Shown in pieces: positions 16,702 through 25,210 of a DNA stretch of 64,000 nt. Location: contig CAXXFR010000029.1 in assembly GCA_963667455.2 (NCBI GenBank), forward strand, positions 1-64,000, in the 5' to 3' direction. The notes beneath the pieces were generated by a model. The model made no database searches, was not told the origin of the DNA, and saw only the letters and a program-made list of their open reading frames with translations. Made by a program: the position numbers and the translations under genes. This DNA is from Bin55 sp963667455 (lineage in GTDB: Bacteria > Pseudomonadota > Gammaproteobacteria > Pseudomonadales > Azotimanducaceae). How positions within the stretch are numbered: the stretch's first letter is position 1; every line of letters starts with the position of its first letter.

Positions 16702-17524
16702 TCAGTTCGGTCGGATAGCCAATTGCCGACAATAGGACGAGGCTGACTCGCGCACACGCGAGAAGTAATCATCAGCATCCGGATCTTGTCCAATAATGCT
16801 CCGTGTGCAATTCACGATGAGACCAAGGCCGTCATTCCGACGCGCACGTTGCAAGACTTGGTTGACATCGCCTCCCTGCGCCCCCACTCCAGGGACAAGA
16901 AAAGTGACCGTCAGGAGCAACAGCTCGGGTTCTCGCTAGGGCATCTATGTGCGTAGCACCGACCACAATCATCAGGTTTGGATCATGCTCATCCTGGACT
17001 CGACTTGCAACCCGCAAGTAGAGCGGATCATCGGAAGGTTCATCTTGGATCCACGCCGCTCCCGGATTACTAGTCTTGCACAAGACAATTACGCCTCTCG
17101 ATTCGTATGCACGAAACGGTTCGATGGTGTCCCAGCCAAGGTACGGACTGACTGTTGCCGCACCAGCTCGATAGCGTCCGAATACCTCTTCAGCGTAGCG
17201 TTCAGCCGTCGACGAGACATCGCCTCGTTTTGCATCGAGAATTACAGGGAGATCGGGATAGTCGGATTGGACCGAGGCAATGAGCTGTTCCAGCTCGTGT
17301 TCGGCTCGTGCAGCAGCAAAGTGCGCGTGATTGAATTTGACCGCCGCGGCGAAGGGAAAGACCGTTTGGACAATTTTGTAACCGAAGGTCAGAAATGCCT
17401 GTTCTCTAGTCAGAATGTCGGGTGGAATCATGGCAGGAATGGGATCAATTCCGACGCACAGAAATGAACCTGACCGCTCCCAGCTGTTTCGCAGAAGCTC
17501 GTTAAAGGGAAGGCGGTTACTCAC
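16702..17524 (-). pseudogene. pyrF: Orotidine 5'-phosphate decarboxylase (subfamily 2) with a frameshift
   Basis: PyrF makes UMP in the last step of pyrimidine synthesis. The first frame, from GTG 17524, carries FLCVGIDPIP, the catalytic LDAKRGDVSSTAERYA and SPYLGWDTIEPF, and is in register to about 16907. The rest (VTFLVPGVGAQGGD to the C-terminus) is in another frame that ends at 16702. Removing one G near 16907-16912 (GACGGTCAC) restores a single 273-residue protein of normal length. Both parts are well conserved, so this is either a recent lesion, a sequencing error, or less likely a programmed shift. It lies 27 bp after ribE on the same strand. Loss of pyrF would require external uracil or a second copy. 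Confidence 0.85.
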
Positions 17525-17551
17525 TAGGGTTTGGAGATGTGGAGCTCGTTC

Positions 17552-18163
17552 CTATAGATGGTTCTGCAAGTACGAATCAACCGTCTGCACAATCATCTGG
17601 GTCATCGGATCCACTTCAAGGTTCAACTTGTCTCCGACTTCAACCTCCCCGAGGTTGGTCTGTCTCAAGGTCTCGGGAATGAGGTTTACGTGCCCAATCC
17701 TAGATTCCTGGTCTATTTCCGCTAGCGTTAGGCTCACACCGTTGAGTGCGATGAACCCTTTTGGCACAAAATATCGAGTCCAATCGGGCAGAATGAGAAA
17801 ACTCATACCTCGATTGTGCGGCTCTGTGTTCAGTTCAACAACTTGTACCGTACCGCAAATATGGCCCGACAAGATGTGCCCGCCGATCTCATCTCCAACA
17901 CGTAGTGAACGTTCGACATTGACATGAGACCCAACTTCGAGCGAGCCGAGATTGGTAGTCGAGATCGTTGCGGCTACGACATCGAAGGAAACGGAAGTCG
18001 ATCCGATGGCAACTGCTGTTAAGCACACGCCGTTAACGGCGACTGACGCGCCGATCTCAAGATCGTCTTTGAAGTGTCCGAGATCGAGCGTCAGACTATA
18101 GGCGTTCCTAGACTGTTCGAGAGAGCGAACCGGACACGTGCCCCCAACTATTCCGCTAAACAC
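17552..18163 (-). CDS. ribE: Riboflavin synthase alpha chain
   Basis: The enzyme dismutates two 6,7-dimethyl-8-ribityllumazine molecules to riboflavin. The 203-residue protein begins with the diagnostic MFSGIVGG and has two lumazine-binding barrels: the first with VAVNGVCLT and LGSLEVGSHVNVERSL, the second with GHI..GTV, FIALNGVSLTLAEI and LRQTNLGEVEVGD. It precedes pyrF on the same strand. No FMN riboswitch was recognised upstream. Confidence 0.96.
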   Translation of the reverse strand: MFSGIVGGTCPVRSLEQSRNAYSLTLDLGHFKDDLEIGASVAVNGVCLTAVAIGSTSVSFDVVAATISTTNLGSLEVGSHVNVERSLRVGDEIGGHILSGHICGTVQVVELNTEPHNRGMSFLILPDWTRYFVPKGFIALNGVSLTLAEIDQESRIGHVNLIPETLRQTNLGEVEVGDKLNLEVDPMTQMIVQTVDSYLQNHL

Positions 18164-18217
18164 TCGACACTAGTAAGCGACGAAGGGTACTGAATCTGTC
18201 CCCACTAGGAACAGAAG

Positions 18218-19708
18218 CTAACCGCGGGCCTGGGCCTTCTCCTCCCGATATTCCTGTTCCATTCTCTCGACATCCTCTCGGTACTCGATCCGTTGGAATT
18301 CAACATCAATGGAATCAATGTACTGACGGGCTGTTTTTTCAGTCGATTCGTCATCGTCTCGCTTCGCCACACGCTCCACCTCTTCAAACGATTCCTTGGC
18401 AGCGGATAGCTGGTCATCGCTAAACTGACACACGCCCTTTAAGAACAGTGTTTGATTAGGGTTCTTGAGTCCCCCCAGTTCTATCGCAGTGTCTGTAGCT
18501 TCTATACACTCTCGGTAACGCTCTGTTTCGTTAAAGAGCAGAGCCAGTAGGTGATGGAGTCTTCCATCTCCATCTTCTTCATCTTCGACACCTTCAGCTG
18601 CCTTCCGATATGCATCGATAGCCTTGTCAGCTTCGCGCGACATGTGCAAGTACTGCGCAAACGTTTTATAGTTCTTCTTAGTCGGTTCAATAATCTCCGC
18701 TTCGAGTCCTTCCTCGAAAATCCAAACGGCTCGAATGAAAGCATCCGAGAGAGCTGCGCGCGATGCCAAATTGGTGTAGTCGGACTCCCTATCCAATACG
18801 CCAAGTAAGCTCGCAAGTTCCAACACGTACCCTGAATTCTTTTCTTCCTCAAGCTGACTATAGGTCCGTGCCATCATCAACCAATATTCACGCGTAGGAT
18901 ATTCAACGCAGACGATGCGGAGAATCTCCAGCGCGTCGCGATATTCCTCCAGTGCGCTGTGCGCTCCGAGCAGTAAACGCCACCAGTGTTCCTTTATCGG
19001 CCGCATGAGTTCGTTTGACTTGTCCATCGCCCGCCTAACCCACACCTTGACTTGCTCGTAATCTTCCAAGGCGTAGTAGATCTGCGCCACATACGCATAG
19101 GTTGGCGGAAAGATGTTCACAGCCAATTCAGTCCACTGCAACGCGTAGTCAAGCGACTTGTCATACTGCTCCTCAGAGAAATACAGAACCGACAGATTGT
19201 TGAGCGTCTGTTCCTCCATTCCATACGTAATGGACTCGCGATACTCCAATACCTTGGAGAGGTGATGAATGGCGAGGTCGGTATCTTCCAATTCCGATGC
19301 GAGCCATGCATACGCCCGGTGAATCTGAGCAAGCTCGTTCTCGTTCAGTCGCCTCGAACGAGCCAGCATGTCATCCAGAATCTTCTTTGCTGCGGCTAGG
19401 TCCCGTGTATCCGGTGCATTTTCCGGCGGTGGTTCTTCTCCCTCCTTAACCTCTGGTGAAACGATAGAGTTGAACTTCGAGATCTTTTCGAAAGTTTGCG
19501 CAGTCATTGGCGGAACATTACGTTTCGGCCGAGGATCCTGTGCGGCAGTCTGCGCTGACAGCAATTGGTGGCTCGAATAGGTATGCCACTCTGCGTCGAC
19601 GAACAAATCAACGCCAAGCTGCATTCCGAGTAATCCCATACCCAGTAGCAATGCACCCGATGCTCTACCAATACCAATCTGTCTTCTGGCCACTCTTTCA
19701 CGTTTCAT
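18218..19708 (-). CDS. TPR repeat protein of the extended TonB operon
   Basis: From ATG 19708, with AGGAA upstream, the 496-residue product has one hydrophobic segment (about residues 17-38), so it is probably anchored with the rest in the periplasm. The bulk is TPR-like helix pairs (AYAWLASELEDTDLAIHHLSKVLEYRES, YVAQIYYALEDYEQV and similar). The C-terminus is charged. Residues about 45-150 closely match the N-terminal half of the neighbouring TPR/TonB fusion, so the two are paralogues. TPR proteins close many DUF3450/ExbB/TonB operons; a scaffold role is inference. Confidence 0.8.
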   Translation of the reverse strand: MKRERVARRQIGIGRASGALLLGMGLLGMQLGVDLFVDAEWHTYSSHQLLSAQTAAQDPRPKRNVPPMTAQTFEKISKFNSIVSPEVKEGEEPPPENAPDTRDLAAAKKILDDMLARSRRLNENELAQIHRAYAWLASELEDTDLAIHHLSKVLEYRESITYGMEEQTLNNLSVLYFSEEQYDKSLDYALQWTELAVNIFPPTYAYVAQIYYALEDYEQVKVWVRRAMDKSNELMRPIKEHWWRLLLGAHSALEEYRDALEILRIVCVEYPTREYWLMMARTYSQLEEEKNSGYVLELASLLGVLDRESDYTNLASRAALSDAFIRAVWIFEEGLEAEIIEPTKKNYKTFAQYLHMSREADKAIDAYRKAAEGVEDEEDGDGRLHHLLALLFNETERYRECIEATDTAIELGGLKNPNQTLFLKGVCQFSDDQLSAAKESFEEVERVAKRDDDESTEKTARQYIDSIDVEFQRIEYREDVERMEQEYREEKAQARG

Positions 19709-19755
19709 AATCAAGAATTTCCTTGTGTCTTTGAACGACACGACCAGCAGCTAGT

Positions 19756-21003
19756 CTAGTCTCCGTCGTCGATCTCAAACCCAATTCGGTGGAGTACCCC
19801 TTCCACTTCGATTGGAGTGCCGTCGACCACTTTTGGCTGATACTCAAACTTGAGCGCTGCCTGAATGGCAGCTCGATCAAAAATTCCCGGCGGCTCGGAT
19901 TCGAAAACAACGGGATCTTTCACAGCTCCCGTCTCGGTCACGGTAAACCTCAACACGACGTGACCTTCAATGCCACGCTCCAATGCACGTTGCGGATAGA
20001 CCACATCTACTTTCTTAAGGGGCAGGTACTCTCCGTCGTCGCCATTGAGATTGGAAAGGTCATCCGAGGCGTCCCCGTCAATCTCAAAGCCAAACCGATG
20101 GAGAACCCCCTCCACTTCGACTGGGACACCGTTGATCACCTTCGGCCGATACTTAAACTTGAGTGCTGCCTGAATGGCTGCGCGATCAAAAATTCCCGGT
20201 GGCTCGGATTCGAAAACAACGGGATCCTTCACAGATCCCGTCTCGGTCACGGTAAATCTCAACACGACGTAGCCCTCGATGCCGCGCTCTACCGCTCGCT
20301 GCGGATAGACCACTTCTACTTTACGAAGAGGCAGGTACCCTCGGATTTGATCGTGACTGAGCTCGGAACCGGATATGTTCATGTCCTGTTCGTCTTGCTC
20401 GAGAGACTCACCTGACTGCCTGAGGGACGACCGAAGCATTGACAGCAGCTTGAGCGTCCGCCCCTCCATTTCGTAGGGAATGGACTCTCGAAAGTCCAAT
20501 ACGCGATAGAGGTGCTCGGCGGCTAGAGTCGTGTCGTCTAACTCTCCTGCGAGCCACGCATACGCAAAGTGAACTTGAGCTAGCTCGTGATCGTTGAGCC
20601 TACGGGATGGTTCCAGCAAATCATCCAGAATCCTCTGTGCCGCATCCAGATCCCTCGCATCCGGAGCACCTTCAGAGGGTGGCGATACTCCTTCCTTCTG
20701 TTCGGGTGCAAGGATCGAGTTGAACTTCGAGATCTTTTCAAAGGTCTTCGAATCGATTGGCGGAACATAGCGCTCTGACTGAGAGTCTTGCTCGACAACA
20801 TGCGCCGATAGCAATTGGCTACTCGCGTAGAGATCGCATTCCGGGTCTACAACGAGATCGGCAAAAAACTGCACACTGAGAAATCCGACACCCAGTGCCA
20901 ATGCTCCTGCTGTCTTTGACACGCCTTTCACAAGGCGACTCGATGCCCGACCGACATATCGAAATGAGGTCTCCTCGCCATGCACGACGACTAAGTCGTG
21001 CAT
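19756..21003 (-). CDS. TPR/TonB fusion with two tandem TonB C-terminal domains
   Basis: This 415-residue protein has an unusual layout: one membrane helix (about residues 29-50), a TPR-like region paralogous to the next gene downstream (about 70-190), then two TonB C-terminal domains (about 223-313 and 327-415). Each TonB domain reads (L)PL(R/K)KV..VYPQRA.ERGIEG..VLRFTVTETG and ends HR.GFEID. A TonB C-terminal domain contacts the TonB box of outer-membrane receptors. Unlike the upstream TonB there is no proline-rich spacer. It probably arose by fusion of duplicates of its two neighbours, followed by tandem duplication. The start is ATG 21003. Confidence 0.85.
   Translation of the reverse strand: MHDLVVVHGEETSFRYVGRASSRLVKGVSKTAGALALGVGFLSVQFFADLVVDPECDLYASSQLLSAHVVEQDSQSERYVPPIDSKTFEKISKFNSILAPEQKEGVSPPSEGAPDARDLDAAQRILDDLLEPSRRLNDHELAQVHFAYAWLAGELDDTTLAAEHLYRVLDFRESIPYEMEGRTLKLLSMLRSSLRQSGESLEQDEQDMNISGSELSHDQIRGYLPLRKVEVVYPQRAVERGIEGYVVLRFTVTETGSVKDPVVFESEPPGIFDRAAIQAALKFKYRPKVINGVPVEVEGVLHRFGFEIDGDASDDLSNLNGDDGEYLPLKKVDVVYPQRALERGIEGHVVLRFTVTETGAVKDPVVFESEPPGIFDRAAIQAALKFEYQPKVVDGTPIEVEGVLHRIGFEIDDGD
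19757..20335 (-). repeat. Tandem duplication of the TonB C-terminal domain, 309-bp period
   Basis: Two copies lie head to tail in the fusion gene. Matching positions (for example gatcaa at 19875 and 20184) are offset by 309 bp, or 103 codons. Long stretches are near-identical at DNA level, including the ATTCCCGG..GGCTCGGATTCG region. This points to a fairly recent duplication or gene conversion. The third copy, in the neighbouring tonB, is less similar. Confidence 0.85.
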
Positions 21004-21036
21004 CGTTGAGTCACGCGTCCGGTTTTAGTCCGAACA

Positions 21037-21654
21037 CTAGTCTTCGTCGTCGATCTCAAACCCAATTCGGTGGAGTACACCTTCCACTTCGATCGGCGAT
21101 CCGTCAATCACTCTTGGTCGGTACTTGAACTTCAATGCTGCCTGAATGGCCGCTCGATCGAAAATGCCAGGAGGGTCGGCTTCCACAACTACAGGATCCT
21201 TTACTGATCCTGTCTCAGTCACGGTAAACCTCAATATGACATACCCTTCGATACCACGCTGAAGTGCACGATTCGGATAGATTGGTTGAACCTTCCGAAG
21301 CGGCAAGTACTCACCGTCTTGATTGAACCCGGACATGTCCATTGTCGTATCCGGCTGAACACTCGTCACATCAAAGTCCGATCCCCAGGTCGAACCTGAG
21401 TCCTGGCTGAGGTCGGGCTGGAGAATGTCCGGCGGCACCTGGTCAGGTGGCGGTGGAGGTTCCGGCTTTCGGTCGATCAATTCTGGTGGGACATCATCAA
21501 TGAGTCGAACGAAGTCCACTGGACGAATGTTGTTAGCTTCGTTCAATGGATTCTTGTCGCTGCTGATCACGGCTTGCATGAGATATAGCAACGCCACCGT
21601 TACCACGGCGCCGATGACTATTCCCATCCCGTATCGTTCAATTGTCTTTTGCAT
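21037..21654 (-). CDS. tonB: TonB-family energy transducer
   Basis: This 205-residue protein has an N-terminal membrane helix (about residues 10-28), a short proline-rich spacer (KPEPPPPPDQVPP, about 64-76) and one TonB C-terminal domain (about 115-205) with LRFTVTETGSVKDP and FDRAAIQAALKFKYRP. It transmits proton-motive force from ExbB/ExbD to outer-membrane receptors. The spacer is much shorter than in E. coli TonB, as in TonB2-type systems. It sits 11 bp after exbD in the operon. Confidence 0.92.
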   Translation of the reverse strand: MQKTIERYGMGIVIGAVVTVALLYLMQAVISSDKNPLNEANNIRPVDFVRLIDDVPPELIDRKPEPPPPPDQVPPDILQPDLSQDSGSTWGSDFDVTSVQPDTTMDMSGFNQDGEYLPLRKVQPIYPNRALQRGIEGYVILRFTVTETGSVKDPVVVEADPPGIFDRAAIQAALKFKYRPRVIDGSPIEVEGVLHRIGFEIDDED

Positions 21655-21665
21655 ACCAACCCCTG

Positions 21666-22070
21666 CTAATCTTCGGTCGAGATCGCAACATCGACGATTT
21701 TCGCACCTCGTGCGGCATCCAATACTGCTCTCACCTGTTCGAAACTTGCTTTCTTATCCACCTGCACGACAATTCCTCCTTTGGGATTCTCCGCGTGCAG
21801 TCTCTCGATATGTGCACGAACGTGACTTGCGTCAACTCGTTTCTTATCGATCCAAATGTCATTGCTCGGTCCTATAGCAACTAAGACACTAACCAACGGT
21901 TTTGGTTGCGCCATTCGCGCCTCAGGTCGAGTGACTTCGATACCTGCTTGTTTGATGAACGTAGCCGTTACGATGAAAAAAATCAACATGATGAACACGA
22001 CGTCCAGCATCGGTGTCAAGTTGATGTCGCTTTCGTCGTCGCTTGCGCTACGTTGCTTGCCAAGTGCCAC
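21666..22070 (-). CDS. exbD: Biopolymer transport protein ExbD (TonB2-type operon)
   Basis: The 134-residue protein has a single N-terminal membrane helix containing the family motif INLTPMLDVVFIMLIFF; the Asp in LDVV is the proton-linked residue. A periplasmic domain follows (GGIVVQVDKKASFEQVRAVLDAA). It partners the two ExbB-type proteins upstream. The start is GTG 22070, just after exbB. Confidence 0.93.
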   Translation of the reverse strand: MALGKQRSASDDESDINLTPMLDVVFIMLIFFIVTATFIKQAGIEVTRPEARMAQPKPLVSVLVAIGPSNDIWIDKKRVDASHVRAHIERLHAENPKGGIVVQVDKKASFEQVRAVLDAARGAKIVDVAISTED

Positions 22071-22084
22071 TGCTCAATTCTTCC

Positions 22085-22597
22085 TCAATGGTCCATTGTC
22101 ATATGACGGTCGAGCAACTCGGTTTCGACATTGATTTTACGTCGAATAAAGGTCGATCCCATAATGCCGGAGAGCGAAGCAATCATTCCCGACATTGTGG
22201 GTATGGTCGCCGCCGAAACACCAGCCGCCATAGAACGCGCATTACCGCCCTGCGTGGCCATGGCATCAAACACTTGGATCATTCCGGTCACAGTGCCCAG
22301 CAATCCAAGTAAAGGGCACAGCGCAATGCATGTCAAGATGATTGGCATGCTACCCGAAATCCGTGCACTGGCGATAGAAATCAACTCCCGTCGAATCACG
22401 TGAGCGGACCAAGACTTTCTTTCGTCTCGAGACTCCCAAGCATCCATAGTTGTCTTGACGACAACTCGATGCTCGCGAAGGAAATACCAGAACCGTTCGA
22501 GAATCAGCGTCCACATCAGGAAGGTCGTCAATGCGATGAAGTACAGAACATCACCGCCCTGTTCAAAGAACCTGTTGATGGCAACAAACACTTCCAT
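22085..22597 (-). CDS. exbB: Short ExbB/TolQ-family proton channel protein
   Basis: The 170-residue MotA/TolQ/ExbB-domain protein has helices at about residues 15-35, 90-115 and 130-150. The conserved core LGLLGTVTGMIQVF and ATQGGN..SMAAGVSAATIPT are visible. It forms a pentameric proton channel with ExbD. It begins 2 bp after the long ExbB gene; two ExbB-type genes in a row are typical of TonB2-like operons. Confidence 0.92.
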   Translation of the reverse strand: MEVFVAINRFFEQGGDVLYFIALTTFLMWTLILERFWYFLREHRVVVKTTMDAWESRDERKSWSAHVIRRELISIASARISGSMPIILTCIALCPLLGLLGTVTGMIQVFDAMATQGGNARSMAAGVSAATIPTMSGMIASLSGIMGSTFIRRKINVETELLDRHMTMDH

Positions 22598-22599
22598 GG

Positions 22600-24117
22600 C
22601 TATTCGTTGGACTTAACTTCCGTTATCGGCTGACCTGTACTTTCCGCATGCGCCGCAATCATGCCTTCGGACTGTTCATCGAGCACGTGCAGAACGGAAC
22701 GGCTGTACTGAGCGATCAGCGCGTGGAGCAATACCGTTGGAATTGCCACACAAAGACCAAGAACCGTGGTCATCAATGCAGTGGAAATACCGCTTGCCAT
22801 GATCTTCGGATCACCAGTACCAAACAACGTGATGGCCTCAAAGGTCTGGATCATTCCGATTACTGTTCCCAGTAGTCCCATCAACGGTGCAACTACCGAG
22901 ATCACCTGCACGATGGCAATGTTGCGGGTAAGCAACGGGGTCTCCTGTAAGACAGCCTCGCCCATCTTCAACTGCAAGGTTTCGTTGTCGACTTCCGTAT
23001 TTGCGTGATAGATCCCAATTACACGTCCCAGCGGATTGTCGTCCTTTGGTTCGCCAGGCGCTTTCTTTTGCGCAGCGACCTTCCGACTGATCAGAAACAG
23101 CATGATCAATCGCTCTATGGCGAGAAGCACACCAACAATACCGACAAGGATGATTACGGAACCAACCATCCCGCCGTTCCCATCGCAGAAGGGCAGCCAA
23201 CATTGTCCGTTGGCGATGCCTTTGAATGGCGAGCCAACCATTTCGCCCACGGTAGCCCTTTGCGTTTCCAGTGACAGCAATTGGCCCCTGGTTGGGTCTA
23301 TGGCAAACGCAGTGACATCACCCGGGTCAGATCGATACAAACTACGTGCAGTATTGGAGTACTCGCCAGATGGCTGTCGAGCCAATTGAGTTAACGACCC
23401 AGTCGACACGTCATAGTTGACGTAACCTTCACCTGCTACCACGTTGAACGAACCAACACGCAAAATCTCCTCGTTCAACTGCTCGCCACCCGTCATATTG
23501 ATCACGCCGTCGAATCGAGTTACTTTCCCGGTTTCATTGAGGTGTTGCAACAAAAGCTCCCACAAGTGCTCCATCTCGTCGATGGTGGCCAATTCGCTAG
23601 CCGTTCCCATCTTCACTGCGAGATCGCCCAAAAAGGTCCCTCTATCGGGATACTCGGCACTTACGATTGAGCCGTTGAATACGCCACGAGTGTCGCCCGC
23701 AACCTGCGTCAGTACTCCAAACAGTTCTCGAAGCGAACCAAGTCTTTCATCCAGGATTTGCTGCTGATTTGAAATCTCGGTTTCGTTGTCATTCATTTGC
23801 GTATCGAGACTCTGACTTCGTTGTTCTTCGCGTCGCAGCTCAGCCTTGGCATCGTCGAGCAACCCCTGCTGTTCTGCTGTCCGAGAACGAAATTCTGCCT
23901 CTCGCTGTTCATGTAGCTCGTTTTCTACGATTCGCTTCTCGCGAACCAGCTCCAGCAATTCGTCCAACGTAGATGCTTCCTGGATTGTCAGGCCAGCATC
24001 GACTTGCGGGTTGACCCGTTCACCCTGAACGGGAGCTGTCTCCTGAGCCCAAGCTGAACTGACACCAACTGCAACTACGACCAGGAATGCACTTACTTGT
24101 TGTGTGGAAGACTTCAT
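22600..24117 (-). CDS. Long ExbB/TolQ protein with periplasmic coiled-coil region (TtpC-like)
   Basis: This 505-residue protein has a signal peptide (AWAQETA cleavage region near residue 25), a long charged coiled coil (about 50-130), a periplasmic domain (about 140-310), and a C-terminal MotA/TolQ/ExbB domain with VVAPLMGLLGTVIGMIQTFEAITLFGTG. The layout matches TtpC of Vibrio TonB2 systems, which is needed for energy transfer through TonB2. It lies between the DUF3450 gene and the short exbB with 2-bp gaps, so the five genes are surely co-expressed. Confidence 0.88.
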   Translation of the reverse strand: MKSSTQQVSAFLVVVAVGVSSAWAQETAPVQGERVNPQVDAGLTIQEASTLDELLELVREKRIVENELHEQREAEFRSRTAEQQGLLDDAKAELRREEQRSQSLDTQMNDNETEISNQQQILDERLGSLRELFGVLTQVAGDTRGVFNGSIVSAEYPDRGTFLGDLAVKMGTASELATIDEMEHLWELLLQHLNETGKVTRFDGVINMTGGEQLNEEILRVGSFNVVAGEGYVNYDVSTGSLTQLARQPSGEYSNTARSLYRSDPGDVTAFAIDPTRGQLLSLETQRATVGEMVGSPFKGIANGQCWLPFCDGNGGMVGSVIILVGIVGVLLAIERLIMLFLISRKVAAQKKAPGEPKDDNPLGRVIGIYHANTEVDNETLQLKMGEAVLQETPLLTRNIAIVQVISVVAPLMGLLGTVIGMIQTFEAITLFGTGDPKIMASGISTALMTTVLGLCVAIPTVLLHALIAQYSRSVLHVLDEQSEGMIAAHAESTGQPITEVKSNE

Positions 24118-24119
24118 CC

Positions 24120-24917
24120 CTAACCTCCGGACGCACCTTGCGAGATCACGATCGGAACTCGTATCAATCCCTGTGACTTCTGTTTTCTGGCGATCTTCAG
24201 TCCATTGCGAACTGGGATCGTGTAGCTATCGTTGAGACGTTCCCACTCCTTTGTATTGGGATTCCACCATCCCGTTTCCCTGCCGTCGCTAGTTTGATAA
24301 ACCATTGCAATGCGACCGATGCGCAAGACGTCAACGTTCCTCTCCGTCCCGTCTATCACGATAAGGGCTGTCTTGGGTCCAATGGTCCTTCCATACTCGC
24401 TTTCGATCTGATAGGCACGAAGGACTTGACTGAACTTTTCCGACACTGAAACATCAGGGTTGTCCATCATGTCGCGCAATCGCTCGACGCGGTTCACTCG
24501 CTCTTCAAGGTCAAACGGCATGTCCAATTGCACGAATTGATCGAGTGCTTCGATCATGCGCAACATCAGAGGAGTTATCTCCCGCTGTATGCCTGTGACA
24601 TCCTCGATGGACTGCTTGATTGTGGCAATCTTGTCCAATTGCCTATTGACAATCACTTGAAGCTGCCGGTTGTACACCTTTACACCGTCAGTCTGCTTAA
24701 GCGTGGTCTTGTAATCCGCGAGCATCTCGGATCGCTCATCGTCCAATTCATCAATCGTGGCTTGAGACGCGACCGCATTGTCGTTCAGGCTCTTGGCGAC
24801 TTCGAAGAGATCTTCAAAGGTCGTTTGCGCCCCGGCCGACACGCCACCAATCAACGCTACCAAGACGATGGGCACAAGTAGCTTGCTACCCCTCGGTTGT
24901 ACTAAGTCTCGGGTCAT
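24120..24917 (-). CDS. DUF3450 periplasmic protein of the TonB operon
   Basis: This 265-residue protein has a signal peptide (about residues 1-30), an extended coiled coil (about 35-130), and a small beta-rich C-terminal domain (TALIVIDGTERNVDVLRIGRIAM and WWNPNTKEWERL). This matches the DUF3450 family, which is found with long ExbB proteins. Its function is not established; it probably bridges ExbB-type proteins in the periplasm. It is the first gene of the operon. The start is ATG 24917. Confidence 0.88.
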   Translation of the reverse strand: MTRDLVQPRGSKLLVPIVLVALIGGVSAGAQTTFEDLFEVAKSLNDNAVASQATIDELDDERSEMLADYKTTLKQTDGVKVYNRQLQVIVNRQLDKIATIKQSIEDVTGIQREITPLMLRMIEALDQFVQLDMPFDLEERVNRVERLRDMMDNPDVSVSEKFSQVLRAYQIESEYGRTIGPKTALIVIDGTERNVDVLRIGRIAMVYQTSDGRETGWWNPNTKEWERLNDSYTIPVRNGLKIARKQKSQGLIRVPIVISQGASGG

Positions 24918-24979
24918 ATGGACTCCCTGCCCCCAGTTAATGTCCCTTACACGTCGTCCTGTACGTTAGAGTACCCCGA

Positions 24980-25008
24980 ATTTAAAGCGGCTACGCACCT
25001 TGTGCCAA
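24980..25008 (-). promoter_or_regulatory. Candidate sigma-70 promoter of the DUF3450-TonB operon
   Basis: On the minus strand, TTGGCA (25008-25003) is followed after 17 bp by TTAAAT (24985-24980). A start near 24973 would leave about 55 nt of leader before the DUF3450 gene. No clear Fur box was seen. The rest of the 293-bp gap (24918-25210) shows nothing else I can support. Confidence 0.5.
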
Positions 25009-25210
25009 CCGGCCAAACTCGCCTAGGCTCTCTGCACAGATCGACTTCGAATGGTTCCCACTCATGCGAGTTCTGCAAGTGCAGATCGAGCACCGACATG
25101 AAACGACAAGCAGATCGTGCCATGTGCTTCGACTCGCATATTGTCCCACATAAACAATACCAAATTACAACAGGCTGCAAACAAACTGAATTTGTCTTCA
25201 GTCCGCAGAC

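Noticed and set aside
18164..18217. FMN riboswitch near ribE
   Set aside because: This 54-bp gap, upstream of ribE, is too short and has none of the conserved RFN-element stems.
24947..25180. 77-residue minus-strand ORF between the DUF3450 gene and the dienelactone hydrolase
   Set aside because: No recognisable domain or ribosome site, and it runs over the candidate promoter.
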